NCBI GenBank assembly: GCA_023411035.1 | Contig: JAEYPE010000125.1 | Coordinates: forward strand, 1-16,852 | Length of the DNA stretch: 16,852 nt | DNA from: Pseudomonadota bacterium | GTDB lineage: Bacteria; Pseudomonadota; Alphaproteobacteria; Azospirillales; Azospirillaceae | Reading direction: 5' to 3' | In this document: in pieces, positions 1 to 6,795 of the stretch | Layout: every line of letters starts with the position of its first letter | Position numbering within the stretch: the stretch's first letter is position 1 | Translations under genes and position numbers: made by a program | The notes under the pieces: generated by a model | Databases searched by the model: none | Seen by the model: only the letters and a program-made list of their open reading frames with translations | Told to the model about the DNA's origin: nothing

Positions 1-1
1 G

Positions 2-1165
2 GCGCATCCCGACGCCCTCCACAACGCCGCGGTGAGTGCCCTGGCCGAAGCCGGGCTGGACCGCCCGGTGTCGCACGCCCAACGGCTGGAACCGCTGTTG
101 GTGGAGCGGGCGGTGCGGGCGCTGGGCCGCGCCCTGGCCGCCGATCCGCGGCATGGGGCGGCGGCGGACGCGCTGATCGGGGCGGCGCTGGCGCTTGTCC
201 AGGCGGGACAGGCGCCGGAAACGCTTCTGGACCGCGCCGCACGCACCGCCTTGACGGTCCTGCGCCGGAATCCGCGCGACACGCGGGCGGCGGCGGCGGT
301 CGCCTACCGATTCTACCGGCGGGGCCGGACGGATCTCGCCAGCCGCTTCATGCGGCGCGTCTCGCGGCGCTTCACGGCGGCGGAGGTGGCGGCGGATTTC
401 GAACTTCGCCTGTGGTCCATGGTGCGGGCCGGGCGCCGGGCGCTGGACGGGCTGCCGGACGCCGACGCCGTGCTGGACGCCTTCCCCCCGCTGGACCTGT
501 TGGCCGAGCCGCCCGCGGGGACGGGGCCGATGCTGGCGGTGTCCTGCGACGACGGCTATTACCGGCGCTTCGCCGCGGGGCTGCTCGATTCGGTCGAGGC
601 GCGGGCGGGCGGCGGCGTGGCGGTCCATGTCCATGTCGTGAACCCCTCGCCGGAGACGCTGGCCGACCTCGCCCGGCGGAGCGGGCGCCTGCCGCTGGGC
701 TACAGCCGGGAAGAGGTGGACCTCACGGGTTGGGACGACCACCGGCGCACCACCTATTACGCCTGCATCCGTTTCCTGCGCTGGCACCAGCTCATGGCGC
801 GCTGGGGGCGCCCCCTGCTGCATCTGGACGCCGACTGCGCGTTGGCCAGAGACTTCGGCGGCCTGATGGAGCGAATGGAGGGCTGTGACGTCGGCCTGCT
901 GCGCGACGCGCGGTGGCGCGGCCCGACGCGGGAAATCACCGTCTGCTTCGCAGGATTCCAGCCGACCCCGCGGGGGCGGGCCTTCCTGGCGCTGACCGCG
1001 GCCTACATCGGGGAGTTTCTGCGCGCGGGGCGCGGATTCTGGATGCTGGATCAGGCCGCACCCTTCGCCGTGCTCGACGCGCTGGAACGGCGGGGGGAGG
1101 GGGCGCAGGTGCGCTGGTTCGAATTTCTGGACTTCCCCTGGGTCCGCTTCATCGGGGAAAAGTGA
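2..1165 (+). CDS. TPR-like glycosyltransferase-family protein, 5' end outside window
   Basis: The frame is open to the left edge. The first start codon is a GTG at 32, but the codons before it (reading AHPDALHNAA) continue the same alanine-rich helical repeat, so the true start is probably upstream. Counting from the GTG, residues 1-140 are TPR-like helices. Residues 165-377 look like a nucleotide-sugar transferase domain: a strand (MLAVSCDDGYY), then LLHLDADC with a DxD-type metal/nucleotide-sugar motif at residues 266-268, and a later FWMLDQ motif near 340, as in GT8-like folds. The sugar and acceptor cannot be told from the sequence. It converges on the next gene with one base between the stop codons, and the nearby GT41-type gene suggests a glycan or protein-glycosylation locus. 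The domain call is my reading of motifs. The coding frame itself is secure. Confidence 0.72.
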   Translation, partial: AHPDALHNAAVSALAEAGLDRPVSHAQRLEPLLVERAVRALGRALAADPRHGAAADALIGAALALVQAGQAPETLLDRAARTALTVLRRNPRDTRAAAAVAYRFYRRGRTDLASRFMRRVSRRFTAAEVAADFELRLWSMVRAGRRALDGLPDADAVLDAFPPLDLLAEPPAGTGPMLAVSCDDGYYRRFAAGLLDSVEARAGGGVAVHVHVVNPSPETLADLARRSGRLPLGYSREEVDLTGWDDHRRTTYYACIRFLRWHQLMARWGRPLLHLDADCALARDFGGLMERMEGCDVGLLRDARWRGPTREITVCFAGFQPTPRGRAFLALTAAYIGEFLRAGRGFWMLDQAAPFAVLDALERRGEGAQVRWFEFLDFPWVRFIGEK

Positions 1166-1166
1166 C

Positions 1167-1397
1167 TCAGCAGGGAAGACGGATGCAGCGTCCGTCCGGA
1201 CAGTCGCGGCAGCATTGCCCGCACACGTCGTCCAGGTCCACGGCGATGCCGTGCCGCTTCAAAATGCCTTGGGCATAGGCTGTGTAAAGGCGCGCCAGCG
1301 CCCGCCGGTTGGCTGTCACCGCCTCCGGCGCCAGCATTTCCGCTATGGACTGTTCCACATCTTCGATCGCCATGCGGACAGCCGACAATTTCAGCAT
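1167..1397 (-). CDS. Small cysteine-rich hypothetical protein (76 aa)
   Basis: This is a 76-aa frame with an ATG start and a GGGAGG Shine-Dalgarno about 8 nt upstream on the minus strand. The first 50 residues are predicted helical (MLKLSAVRMAIEDVEQSIAE...). The last 20 carry a compact cluster, CGQCCRDCPDGRC plus a final Cys, giving six cysteines that could bind a metal. I do not recognise the family. It lies downstream of the GT41-type gene on the same strand with a spacer of about 115 nt, and its stop is one base from the stop of the convergent glycosyltransferase gene. The good RBS and non-random Cys clustering support a real gene. Confidence 0.6.
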   Translation of the reverse strand: MLKLSAVRMAIEDVEQSIAEMLAPEAVTANRRALARLYTAYAQGILKRHGIAVDLDDVCGQCCRDCPDGRCIRLPC

Positions 1398-1512
1398 CCA
1401 GGCCCTCCCTGGGTGTCGTGATCCACGTTCGGTCTGATATACAAGATGTGGCGAATAATTGGCGATCGAACAACCCCTAATCCGTGCGCGGCGTGGCGCC
1501 TATCCAAAAGGG

Positions 1513-3672
1513 CTAGGGAGTGTGGGAAAAATCCCGCAATGACCGCGCCAGCGCTTCGGCCAACGCCCGTCCGTCGCAGAGCGGCCCGGCGGCCATGCGC
1601 GGGCGCAAGGTCCGGCGGAGTTCCGCCAGACGGGCCGGGGCGGTGGCCCAGCCGGCGGCGAGATCCACGTAATGGGCCGGATCGCGGGCCACGCAGCCTT
1701 CCACCCCCGCCACGTTCAGAAAGGCCAGGGAATGGCGGCTGGAGAAGGTCTCGCCCGGCAGGGTGACGACCGGAACGCCCATCCAGAGCGTCTCCAGGGT
1801 CGTCGTGCTGCCGGCGAAGGGGAAGGGGTCCAGCGCCACGTCCACACGGGCGCACCAGCCCATATGGTCGATGCTGCTGGTCGCCCCGGCGAACATCAGC
1901 CGGTCTGGCGCGATGCCCGCCGCGGCCAGCCGCCCGCGCCAGAGGGCGGCGGTTTCCGGGCAGGACAGGGCCTTGGTCTTCAGCAACAGGCGCGACTCGG
2001 GCAGGCGGGCCAGCAGGGCGGCCCAGGTGGACAGAACCTCGTCCGTCAGCTTGGTCAGGATGTTGAAGACGCCGAAGGTGACGGGCTGGCCGGTCAGGCA
2101 GGGCGGCGGGCCGGGGTCCGGCGCGTCCGGCGGCGGATCGTAGGCGATGAAGGCGCCGGGCATCCGGAGAATGCGCTCCGTGTAGAAGCGCTCCGCCCCC
2201 TCCGGCACATGGTGGGCGTCGGCGACCAGCGCGTCCATGGCGGCGAGCCCCGTGGTCGCCATGTAGCCGGACCAGGCGACCTGCACCGGCGCCGGCTTGC
2301 GCGCAAAGACGCCCAGCCGCCCGCGGGCGTTGTGCCCTGCTAGGTCGATCAGCGCGTCCAGCCGGTCGCCGCGGATCAGCGTTGCGAGTTCAGCGTCGGT
2401 CTGGTCGGCGACCGGCACCCAGCGCCCCGCCGCGCGGAATCGGTCGGTCAGGTCGTCCGCGTCCATCTGGTTGGCATAGAGGGTGAGGTCCACGCCGAAG
2501 TCCGGCAGCGCCTCCACCGCCCGCACCGCGAACTGTCCCGCGGGGTGGCGACGAAAGTCGCCGGACAGGATGCCGACCCGCAACGGACGCGCCATTTCCA
2601 GCACCGCCGGGGCTCGTGGCGTCCATTCGGCGCGGTGGTGTGCGCCGTGCACGGCGTCCCAGGCCCGGTGCGCCTCCAGCACGCGGGCCAGCGTCACGCC
2701 GGGCCGGAACAACTCCAGATAGGCGAGGTTGGAGCGCACCTCCGCCAGATCGGGCCGCAGGGCCAGCGCGCGGCGGTAACCGGCCTCCGCCCCGTCCAGG
2801 CCGCCCTGCGTCTGGCGCACCAGCGCGAGGTTCGCGTATGCCTCCGCCAGATCGGGGCGATGGGCGGCGGCCCTGGCATAGGCGCGGGCGGCCTCGCCCA
2901 GACGGTTCTGCCGTTGCAGTACGTCGCCCCGGCGCAGCGCGGCTTCCGCGAAGTCCGGGCGCAGGGATTCGGCGCGGCGGGCCGCCCGCTCGGCATCGGC
3001 GGGGGCGCTCAGGGCCAGCAGGGCGGCGGACAGGTTGGCGAGCGCGGTGGCGTGGTCGGGGCGCAGCGCCAGCGCCCGGCGCAACGCCCGCCGCGCCTCC
3101 TCCGCCCGCCCGCGTTGCAACATCAGCGAGGCGCGGTTGGCGTGCGCCTCCACGAATCCCGGATCGTCGGCCAGCGCCGCGCGGAAGGCGTCGTCCGCCT
3201 CTTCAAGCCGTCCGAGCGCCGTCAGCGCGTTGCCCAGGTTGAAGCGCGCCCGCGCGTAGCCGGGGCGCAGCGCGGCGGCCTGCCGGTAGGCGTCCGCGGC
3301 CTCTTCCAGGCGACCCAGCGTGTCCAGCGCGTTGCCGAGGTTGTAATGGGCCTGGGCGAAGGCCGGGCGCAGGCGGACCGCCTTGCGGTGGGCCTCCGCG
3401 GCTTCCCCCGCCCGGTTCAGGGCGCGCAGCGCGCTGCCCAGATTGTCGTGATAGTCGGCCACGGTGCCGTCGGCGCGGATGGCGGCGCGGATGAGCGGCT
3501 CGGCCTCCGCCGGGTGCCCGGCCTGGAGATAGACGACGCCCAGCAGGTGCAGCGCGTCGGGATGGTCGGGCAGCGTGTCCAGGACGGCCTGATAGCCGGC
3601 GGCGGCCTGCGCCAGCCGCCCGGCCTGATGGTGGGCCAGCGCCGCGGCCAGCACGTCCTTGATCGTCGCCAT
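1513..3672 (-). CDS. TPR-repeat protein with GT41 / SPINDLY (O-GlcNAc transferase-like) domain
   Basis: The protein has 719 aa. The start is set at the ATG at 3672 (MATIKDV); the frame stays open further up to 3933, but those codons are shadow of the neighbouring lipoprotein gene. Residues 5-315 are about nine 34-residue TPR units with regular ALRP/LRPD ends. Residues 360-715 match the GT41 catalytic domain: SGDFRRHPAGQF with His376 (position of the conserved OGT histidine), IDLAGHNARGRL, VQVAWSGYMATTG, FGVFNILTK with Lys541 (matching the UDP-binding lysine of human OGT), and GSTTTLETLWMGVPVVTLPG. The family transfers sugars from nucleotide-sugar donors to Ser/Thr of proteins. Bacterial members are often linked to flagellin or surface-protein glycosylation, but the target here is unknown. 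It is probably cytosolic because no signal peptide is visible. Confidence 0.9.
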   Translation of the reverse strand: MATIKDVLAAALAHHQAGRLAQAAAGYQAVLDTLPDHPDALHLLGVVYLQAGHPAEAEPLIRAAIRADGTVADYHDNLGSALRALNRAGEAAEAHRKAVRLRPAFAQAHYNLGNALDTLGRLEEAADAYRQAAALRPGYARARFNLGNALTALGRLEEADDAFRAALADDPGFVEAHANRASLMLQRGRAEEARRALRRALALRPDHATALANLSAALLALSAPADAERAARRAESLRPDFAEAALRRGDVLQRQNRLGEAARAYARAAAHRPDLAEAYANLALVRQTQGGLDGAEAGYRRALALRPDLAEVRSNLAYLELFRPGVTLARVLEAHRAWDAVHGAHHRAEWTPRAPAVLEMARPLRVGILSGDFRRHPAGQFAVRAVEALPDFGVDLTLYANQMDADDLTDRFRAAGRWVPVADQTDAELATLIRGDRLDALIDLAGHNARGRLGVFARKPAPVQVAWSGYMATTGLAAMDALVADAHHVPEGAERFYTERILRMPGAFIAYDPPPDAPDPGPPPCLTGQPVTFGVFNILTKLTDEVLSTWAALLARLPESRLLLKTKALSCPETAALWRGRLAAAGIAPDRLMFAGATSSIDHMGWCARVDVALDPFPFAGSTTTLETLWMGVPVVTLPGETFSSRHSLAFLNVAGVEGCVARDPAHYVDLAAGWATAPARLAELRRTLRPRMAAGPLCDGRALAEALARSLRDFSHTP

Positions 3673-3755
3673 GCCCGATGGTCTAGAGCATTTCGCCGCT
3701 TGGTTGAAGGGGCGGCTCGCCGTCAGACCCCAGTTTCGGACATCAGATTCGGACC

Positions 3756-4262
3756 TCAGCCCACGATGCGCCAGCTTCCGTCCGACTGGCGGCAGGCGGT
3801 GCCGTAGCCCTGCTGAAGCTGGCCGCCGACCGCGATGGTCGTCTGGAACTCCCGGCACGGCTCGCCATAGGGGCCGGTGCCGTCGCGGGTGGGGGTGTAG
3901 CTGCCCCAGTTGCCGGTCTGCGGGTTGTTCCACTGCACGGTGGCGCCGGTCGGGGCCATGTAGGCCTGCCCCGCCGCCTGCTGCGCGTACATCATGTCGG
4001 CGCGGTCCATCGACTGGCCGGCGGCGTTGCCCAGCGCCGCGCCCAGCAGCGTGCCGACCCCGACCGCCACCAGCTTGCCCGTGCCGCCGCCGAAGCGCGA
4101 CCCGGCGAGGCCGCCGACCACGCCGCCCAGCAGCGTCCCCGCCGCCGTCTTGTTCCCATAGCCGGGGGCGTAGCCGTAACCGGGACCGTAGCCATAGGGG
4201 CTGGCGCAGCCGGCGAGCAGGCCCACGGACAACACAACCGCAACGATCCCCTTGGCCTTCAT
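3756..4262 (-). CDS. Glycine-zipper outer-membrane lipoprotein (17 kDa surface-antigen-like)
   Basis: The protein has 168 aa, with an ATG at 4262 and a GGGGA Shine-Dalgarno 6 nt upstream. Residues 1-18 form a lipoprotein signal peptide ending in lipobox LAGC, so Cys19 should be lipidated. Residues 21-37 are Tyr/Gly/Pro rich. Residues 40-85 are a glycine-zipper 2TM segment (GTLLGGVVGGLAG, then VGTLLGAALGNAAG) that packs as two membrane helices. Residues 105-168 form a small domain with two cysteines (136 and 157) ending in SDGSWRIVG, the usual C-terminal pattern of Rickettsia 17 kDa antigen-like proteins. Its role is envelope structural, with no enzyme activity expected. The frame is open further upstream to 4508 but that part is not coding. 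The gene is divergent from the truncated acyl-CoA synthetase at 4412. Confidence 0.88.
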   Translation of the reverse strand: MKAKGIVAVVLSVGLLAGCASPYGYGPGYGYAPGYGNKTAAGTLLGGVVGGLAGSRFGGGTGKLVAVGVGTLLGAALGNAAGQSMDRADMMYAQQAAGQAYMAPTGATVQWNNPQTGNWGSYTPTRDGTGPYGEPCREFQTTIAVGGQLQQGYGTACRQSDGSWRIVG

Positions 4263-4317
4263 CTCAATCCCCACGGAACGGACGCTGTTTCGATGAACAT
4301 GGCAGCCCCGCAAACTA

Positions 4318-4336
4318 TTCCGTCCGCGTGACGGAA
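4318..4336. promoter_or_regulatory. Palindrome in divergent intergenic region
   Basis: TTCCGTC (4318-4324) and GACGGAA (4330-4336) form a perfect 7-bp inverted repeat with a 5-nt spacer between the lipoprotein gene and the truncated acyl-CoA synthetase gene. Its shape and position fit an operator for a dimeric regulator of one or both divergent genes. A hairpin in a transcript is the alternative. No regulator is identifiable. Confidence 0.35.
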
Positions 4337-4411
4337 CGCTGCCGTTGCCCCTATGATGACAGCAAATGGCCGTAGCCAAGCGGCCGGCAAGAACCTGTCG
4401 GGAGGAAAAGC

Positions 4412-4510
4412 ATGCTGCCGGAAGCGGACAGCTACGAATCCCTGCGCGACCGTTTCGTCTGGTCGGTGCCGGAGCGTTACAACATCGGCGTTGACGTCTG
4501 CGACACATAA
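4412..4510 (+). pseudogene. 5' fragment of AMP-dependent acyl-CoA synthetase, cut by element insertion
   Basis: An ATG at 4412 follows a strong GGGAGG Shine-Dalgarno (4400-4405) by 6 nt. The 32-codon frame reads MLPEADSYESLRDRF, then VWSVPERYNIGVDVCDT and a TAA at 4508. This is the characteristic N-terminus of AMP-forming acyl-CoA synthetases (a pattern like FxWxxPxRxNIGVDVCDR), normally about 550 aa. All residues through Asp31 fit the family; the next codon would be expected to encode Arg. The reading therefore breaks at about 4505, and what follows is element DNA carrying an integrase gene. The enzyme should be lost, though the promoter and RBS remain. The rest of the gene is expected beyond the right edge of the element. 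The frame is too short to identify by itself, so the family call rests on recognised N-terminal motifs. Confidence 0.72.
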
Positions 4511-4557
4511 AGGCGCGTCAAACAAGGCATCATACGACGTCACATGACGTCAACGCC
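4487..4557. repeat. 12-bp perfect inverted repeat straddling the insertion junction
   Basis: GGCGTTGACGTC at 4487-4498 is repeated as its exact reverse complement at 4546-4557, with 47 bp between. The left arm lies in the acyl-CoA synthetase codons (for GVDV) and the right arm inside the element. A third GACGTC lies at 4536-4541. The spacer is too long for a single tyrosine-recombinase core site (usually 6-8 bp between arms), so it may instead be a recognition sequence repeated on both sides of the crossover or a regulatory site. Confidence 0.6.
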
Positions 4558-4572
4558 CTGTCAACGAAACCC

Positions 4573-4602
4573 TTGCAGAAGGCCGGTTTTGACCCACATA
4601 AT
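4573..4602 (+). promoter_or_regulatory. Candidate integrase promoter
   Basis: TTGCAG (4573-4578) and CATAAT (4597-4602) are spaced by 18 bp, giving a weak -35 and a good sigma70-like -10. Transcription would begin near 4610 and give a leader of about 90 nt that contains the GGGGTCACA boxes. This is a motif match only. Confidence 0.33.
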
Positions 4603-4609
4603 GAAACAT

Positions 4610-4697
4610 GGGGTCACACTGTAGAACGCCCGCGCTGTGCCCCCCCTGAGACCCCAGCAACCGGGGCGCAGTTTGGGGTCACAAAACGGGGGTCACA
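4610..4697 (+). repeat. Three GGGGTCACA boxes in the integrase leader
   Basis: Identical 9-mers GGGGTCACA occur at 4610-4618, 4675-4683 and 4689-4697. The inverse GACCCCA at 4650-4656 can pair with TGGGGTC at 4674-4680, and a related TGACCCA lies at 4590-4596. Repeats of this kind next to an integrase gene commonly are arm-type binding sites for the integrase or its excisionase. The third box ends at the base before the GTG start and covers the likely GGGGG Shine-Dalgarno (4688-4692), so binding there, or the hairpin, could also limit integrase expression. Confidence 0.6.
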
Positions 4698-5906
4698 GTG
4701 CCGACGCTCACAGATAAATACGTCAAGAGCCTCAGCCCGCCTGCCGACGGGCGCATCGAGGTGTCCGACGACGGATTGCCGGGGTTCAGCCTGCGGGTCA
4801 CGGCCAAAGGGAAAAAGACCTGGTACGTCCGGTACCGCGTCCGCGGCTCCGCCCAGCAGCAGCGTTATACAATTGGCCCATATCCGGGGGTGTCGCTGGC
4901 GGCAGCGCGTGAGCGCGCCCGTGAGATCCTGGAGGCGGCTTACGGGGGCGTGGACCTGGTCGCGAACGAGCGGCGCGAGCGCGAGGCGGCGGATACCACG
5001 GCGCGTCAACTCGGCACGCTGGCCGAGCTGTACCTGGCGCAGTACCGCGAGACCAACCGGCCGAACAGCATCCGGGCCTGTGAGAACGAGATGCGGCGGC
5101 TGCGGGACATGCTGGGCGACTCCGCCGACGTCGAGGCCATCAACCCGGCCGATGTCAAGGCCGGGCTGCGGGCCATCAAGGAGCAGTTCCCGACCGTCAG
5201 CAACCGGGTTTTCTCCCGTCTGAAGGCGTTCGCCTCGTGGGCGCACGAGGGCGAGTTGATCGCCACAAACCCAGTTATTCAGTTGACCACCCGCGGTATG
5301 CGGCGCCAAGGCGTGCTGTTCGTCGAGCGTCCGGCGGACCGTGTTCTCAGCGATGACGAAATGAAGCGGCTGTTGAAGGCCGCCGAGTTGATCGGGTACC
5401 CGTACGGCCACTATTTCCGGCTGTTGGCATTGTCCGGTCAGCGCCGGACCGAGGTCCAGGCTATGCCGTGGTCAGAGTACGACCCGGCGACCGGCAATTG
5501 GACTATTCCCGCCAGCCGGTACAAAACGCGCATCGTCCAACTCGTCCCCCTGCCGACCCAGGCGCGTCGGCTGCTGGAGGGAATACGCGAGTTGAACGTC
5601 CGGAACCACCCGTTCGTGTTCATCGCCAGCCGCAGCAGGGACAAGCCGATTTCCCTAACGTCGCTGATCGACGCGAAATCCAACCTAGATCGGATATCCG
5701 GTGTGAAGGACTGGACGTTGCACGACGTGCGGCGCACGGTGCGCACCGGCCTTTCCAGGCTCGGGGTGGATCTGGTCACGGCTGAGCGGGTTATCGGCCA
5801 CGCCGTCGGGCCGGGCATCGTTAGTGTCTACGACCGTTTCGAGTACCGCGCGGAGAAAGCCGCCGCCCTCCAGACCTGGGCGAACCACCTGGACACCCTG
5901 AAATAG
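4698..5906 (+). CDS. int: Tyrosine recombinase / P4-type integrase
   Basis: The protein has 402 aa, normal for P4-type integrases. Residues 3-90 are the N-terminal DUF4102-type arm-binding domain (TDKYVKSLSPP, GLPGFSLRVTAKGKKTWYVRY, YTIGPYPGVSLAAARERA). Residues 105-195 are the SAM-like core-binding domain. Residues 215-400 are the catalytic domain with Arg249 (LSGQRRTEV), Lys276 in the beta-hairpin (SRYKTR), His342 and Arg345 (LHDVRRT), His368 (VIGHA) and nucleophile Tyr378 (VYDRFEY), so it looks complete and active. It starts at GTG 4698 with a GGGGG Shine-Dalgarno 5 nt upstream. It should catalyse insertion and excision between the att site in the disrupted synthetase gene and the element. 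It runs towards the convergent operon, ending 26 bp from its last gene. Confidence 0.93.
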   Translation: MPTLTDKYVKSLSPPADGRIEVSDDGLPGFSLRVTAKGKKTWYVRYRVRGSAQQQRYTIGPYPGVSLAAARERAREILEAAYGGVDLVANERREREAADTTARQLGTLAELYLAQYRETNRPNSIRACENEMRRLRDMLGDSADVEAINPADVKAGLRAIKEQFPTVSNRVFSRLKAFASWAHEGELIATNPVIQLTTRGMRRQGVLFVERPADRVLSDDEMKRLLKAAELIGYPYGHYFRLLALSGQRRTEVQAMPWSEYDPATGNWTIPASRYKTRIVQLVPLPTQARRLLEGIRELNVRNHPFVFIASRSRDKPISLTSLIDAKSNLDRISGVKDWTLHDVRRTVRTGLSRLGVDLVTAERVIGHAVGPGIVSVYDRFEYRAEKAAALQTWANHLDTLK

Positions 5907-5919
5907 GGGCGGCGGCGCG

Positions 5920-5950
5920 ACCCGTCGGCACGTCACGTCTGCCGACGGGT
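5920..5950. terminator. Hairpin between convergent genes
   Basis: ACCCGTCGGCA (5920-5930) pairs perfectly with TGCCGACGGGT (5940-5950) around a 9-nt loop. It lies just after the integrase stop and contains the stop codon of the convergent operon in its loop. It fits a shared terminator for both transcripts, but there is no T-tract on either side, so termination is inferred from structure and position. Confidence 0.5.
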
Positions 5951-6178
5951 GCGGTTCTCCTCATCCCAGCGAACCAACTCGTCGACGAGCCAACGGGGGC
6001 TGGCGGCGTCCAAATAGACCGGCTTCGGCAGCCGCCCGGACGCCAGCCGACGCCGGAGCGTTTCCCGATTGCTGACAATTCCCAGCCGCCGGAGATCGGC
6101 GAAGCGCAGGTACGCCACACCGTCCGCCGCCAGGCGCCGCAGCGGCGAAATCACGGTGTTGTCGTTCGTCGAACTCAC
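5933..6178 (-). CDS. AlpA-like helix-turn-helix DNA-binding protein (81 aa)
   Basis: It has a GTG start at 6178, and the start overlaps the stop of the upstream gene as GTGA, so translation is probably coupled. Residues 20-70 fit the AlpA/excisionase winged-helix pattern: YLRFADLRRLGIVSN (first helices), RETLRRRLASGRLPKPVYL (recognition helix and wing, with the diagnostic GRLPKPV), then a WLVDELVRW closing helix. Such proteins act as excisionase/recombination directionality factors or as activators of integrase genes (AlpA of the CP4-57 prophage). As last gene of the operon and tail-to-tail with int, it could control excision. A plain transcription factor is the alternative. Confidence 0.72.
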   Translation of the reverse strand: MSSTNDNTVISPLRRLAADGVAYLRFADLRRLGIVSNRETLRRRLASGRLPKPVYLDAASPRWLVDELVRWDEENRTRRQT

Positions 6179-6699
6179 GGCGCGCCCTCCAGGTTCGTCG
6201 GACAGCCCCAGCGGTTGGGCGCGGTGCCGTCCCGCCGGCCGGGACGCCCGGGGATATCGCGGCTGCCGACCTCGGCGCTGACAACCCGGAGACCGACCAG
6301 CAGGTCGACCTCGGCCTCAACGGCCGCGCGCACGTCGAGTCCGGAGCGTAGGAATTTGTCAGCCTCCAGCCGCGCAGCCCGGATGAGCTGGGCGGGGCTG
6401 GCGACGTACAGCGCCGCGCGGTGGACCACGGGCGGCAGATCCAGCAACACCGGCCCGTCGAGCGGACGCCCGCTCGCGTCATCGATCCACCAGTGCGACG
6501 CGCGCTCGGCGAAACCGTCGTCGTCGAACCACAGGTAGCCAGCGCGGATGACAGCCAGCGCCGCGTCTACGTCGTCCAGGTGCAGCGTTGCGAGCTGGTG
6601 CAGAGCCAAGGGGATACACAACCCCCACCGCCAGCCGTCCCAGTCCTCAAACGAATATACAGTGCGCATCTGTGGAAACCTCGTATTGTCGCCTGCCAT
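6175..6699 (-). CDS. Hypothetical protein (174 aa)
   Basis: I do not recognise this protein. The frame starts at ATG 6699 with a GGGGG stretch about 8 nt upstream. An internal ATG at 6669 (MRTVYSF) with a GAGG box is an alternative that removes ten residues. The N-terminal half is unusually aromatic (YSFEDWDGWRWGL, GYLWFDDDGF, SHWWIDD). The middle (residues 85-140) looks like helices with VHRAALYVASPAQLIRAARL, and the tail is Gly/Arg/Pro rich. No signal peptide or membrane segment is visible. The stop overlaps the next start by 4 nt, and a 96-nt spacer separates it from the preceding gene. Confidence 0.68.
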   Translation of the reverse strand: MAGDNTRFPQMRTVYSFEDWDGWRWGLCIPLALHQLATLHLDDVDAALAVIRAGYLWFDDDGFAERASHWWIDDASGRPLDGPVLLDLPPVVHRAALYVASPAQLIRAARLEADKFLRSGLDVRAAVEAEVDLLVGLRVVSAEVGSRDIPGRPGRRDGTAPNRWGCPTNLEGAP

Positions 6700-6762
6700 C
6701 GTCAGGCCCCCGCCAGCGACCGTGGGGACTACGCGCGGGGGTCTCCCCCCGCCCGTTTCGGC

Positions 6763-6792
6763 TTGTTGCTGTTGCTGTTGTTGTGGTGGTGG
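6763..6792 (-). repeat. CAA/CAG/CCA triplet tract in operon spacer
   Basis: Ten triplets on the plus strand (TTG TTG CTG TTG CTG TTG TTG TGG TGG TGG) read as CCA repeats followed by CAA/CAG repeats in the minus-strand mRNA, starting 3 nt after the stop of the 327-aa gene. The 15-mer CCACCACCACAACAA recurs exactly in another spacer of the operon (9566-9580). The tract is noncoding in the operon reading and would be unstructured in RNA. Confidence 0.6.
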
Positions 6793-6795
6793 CGG

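Noticed and set aside
2545..3807. 420-aa plus-strand frame opposite the TPR region
   Set aside because: It is antisense to a strong TPR/GT41 gene and is Gly/Arg/Gln-rich low-complexity sequence created by high GC and repeated codons.
3673..3933. N-terminal extension of the GT41 gene to 3933
   Set aside because: The extra 87 residues are Arg/Pro-rich, overlap the lipoprotein's C-terminal coding region in another frame and lack TPR character; the ATG at 3672 begins the TPR pattern.
4263..4508. Extension of the lipoprotein frame up to 4508
   Set aside because: The ATG at 4262 has a Shine-Dalgarno and begins a textbook lipoprotein signal peptide; the upstream codons overlap the acyl-CoA synthetase fragment on the other strand.
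4561..4697. tRNA or other RNA gene at the att site
   Set aside because: No cloverleaf, anticodon arm or T-loop consensus is seen; the junction lies in a protein-coding sequence.
6763..6792. Triplet tract as a poly-Gln or poly-Leu coding segment
   Set aside because: It is in a spacer just after a stop codon, with no operon frame crossing it.
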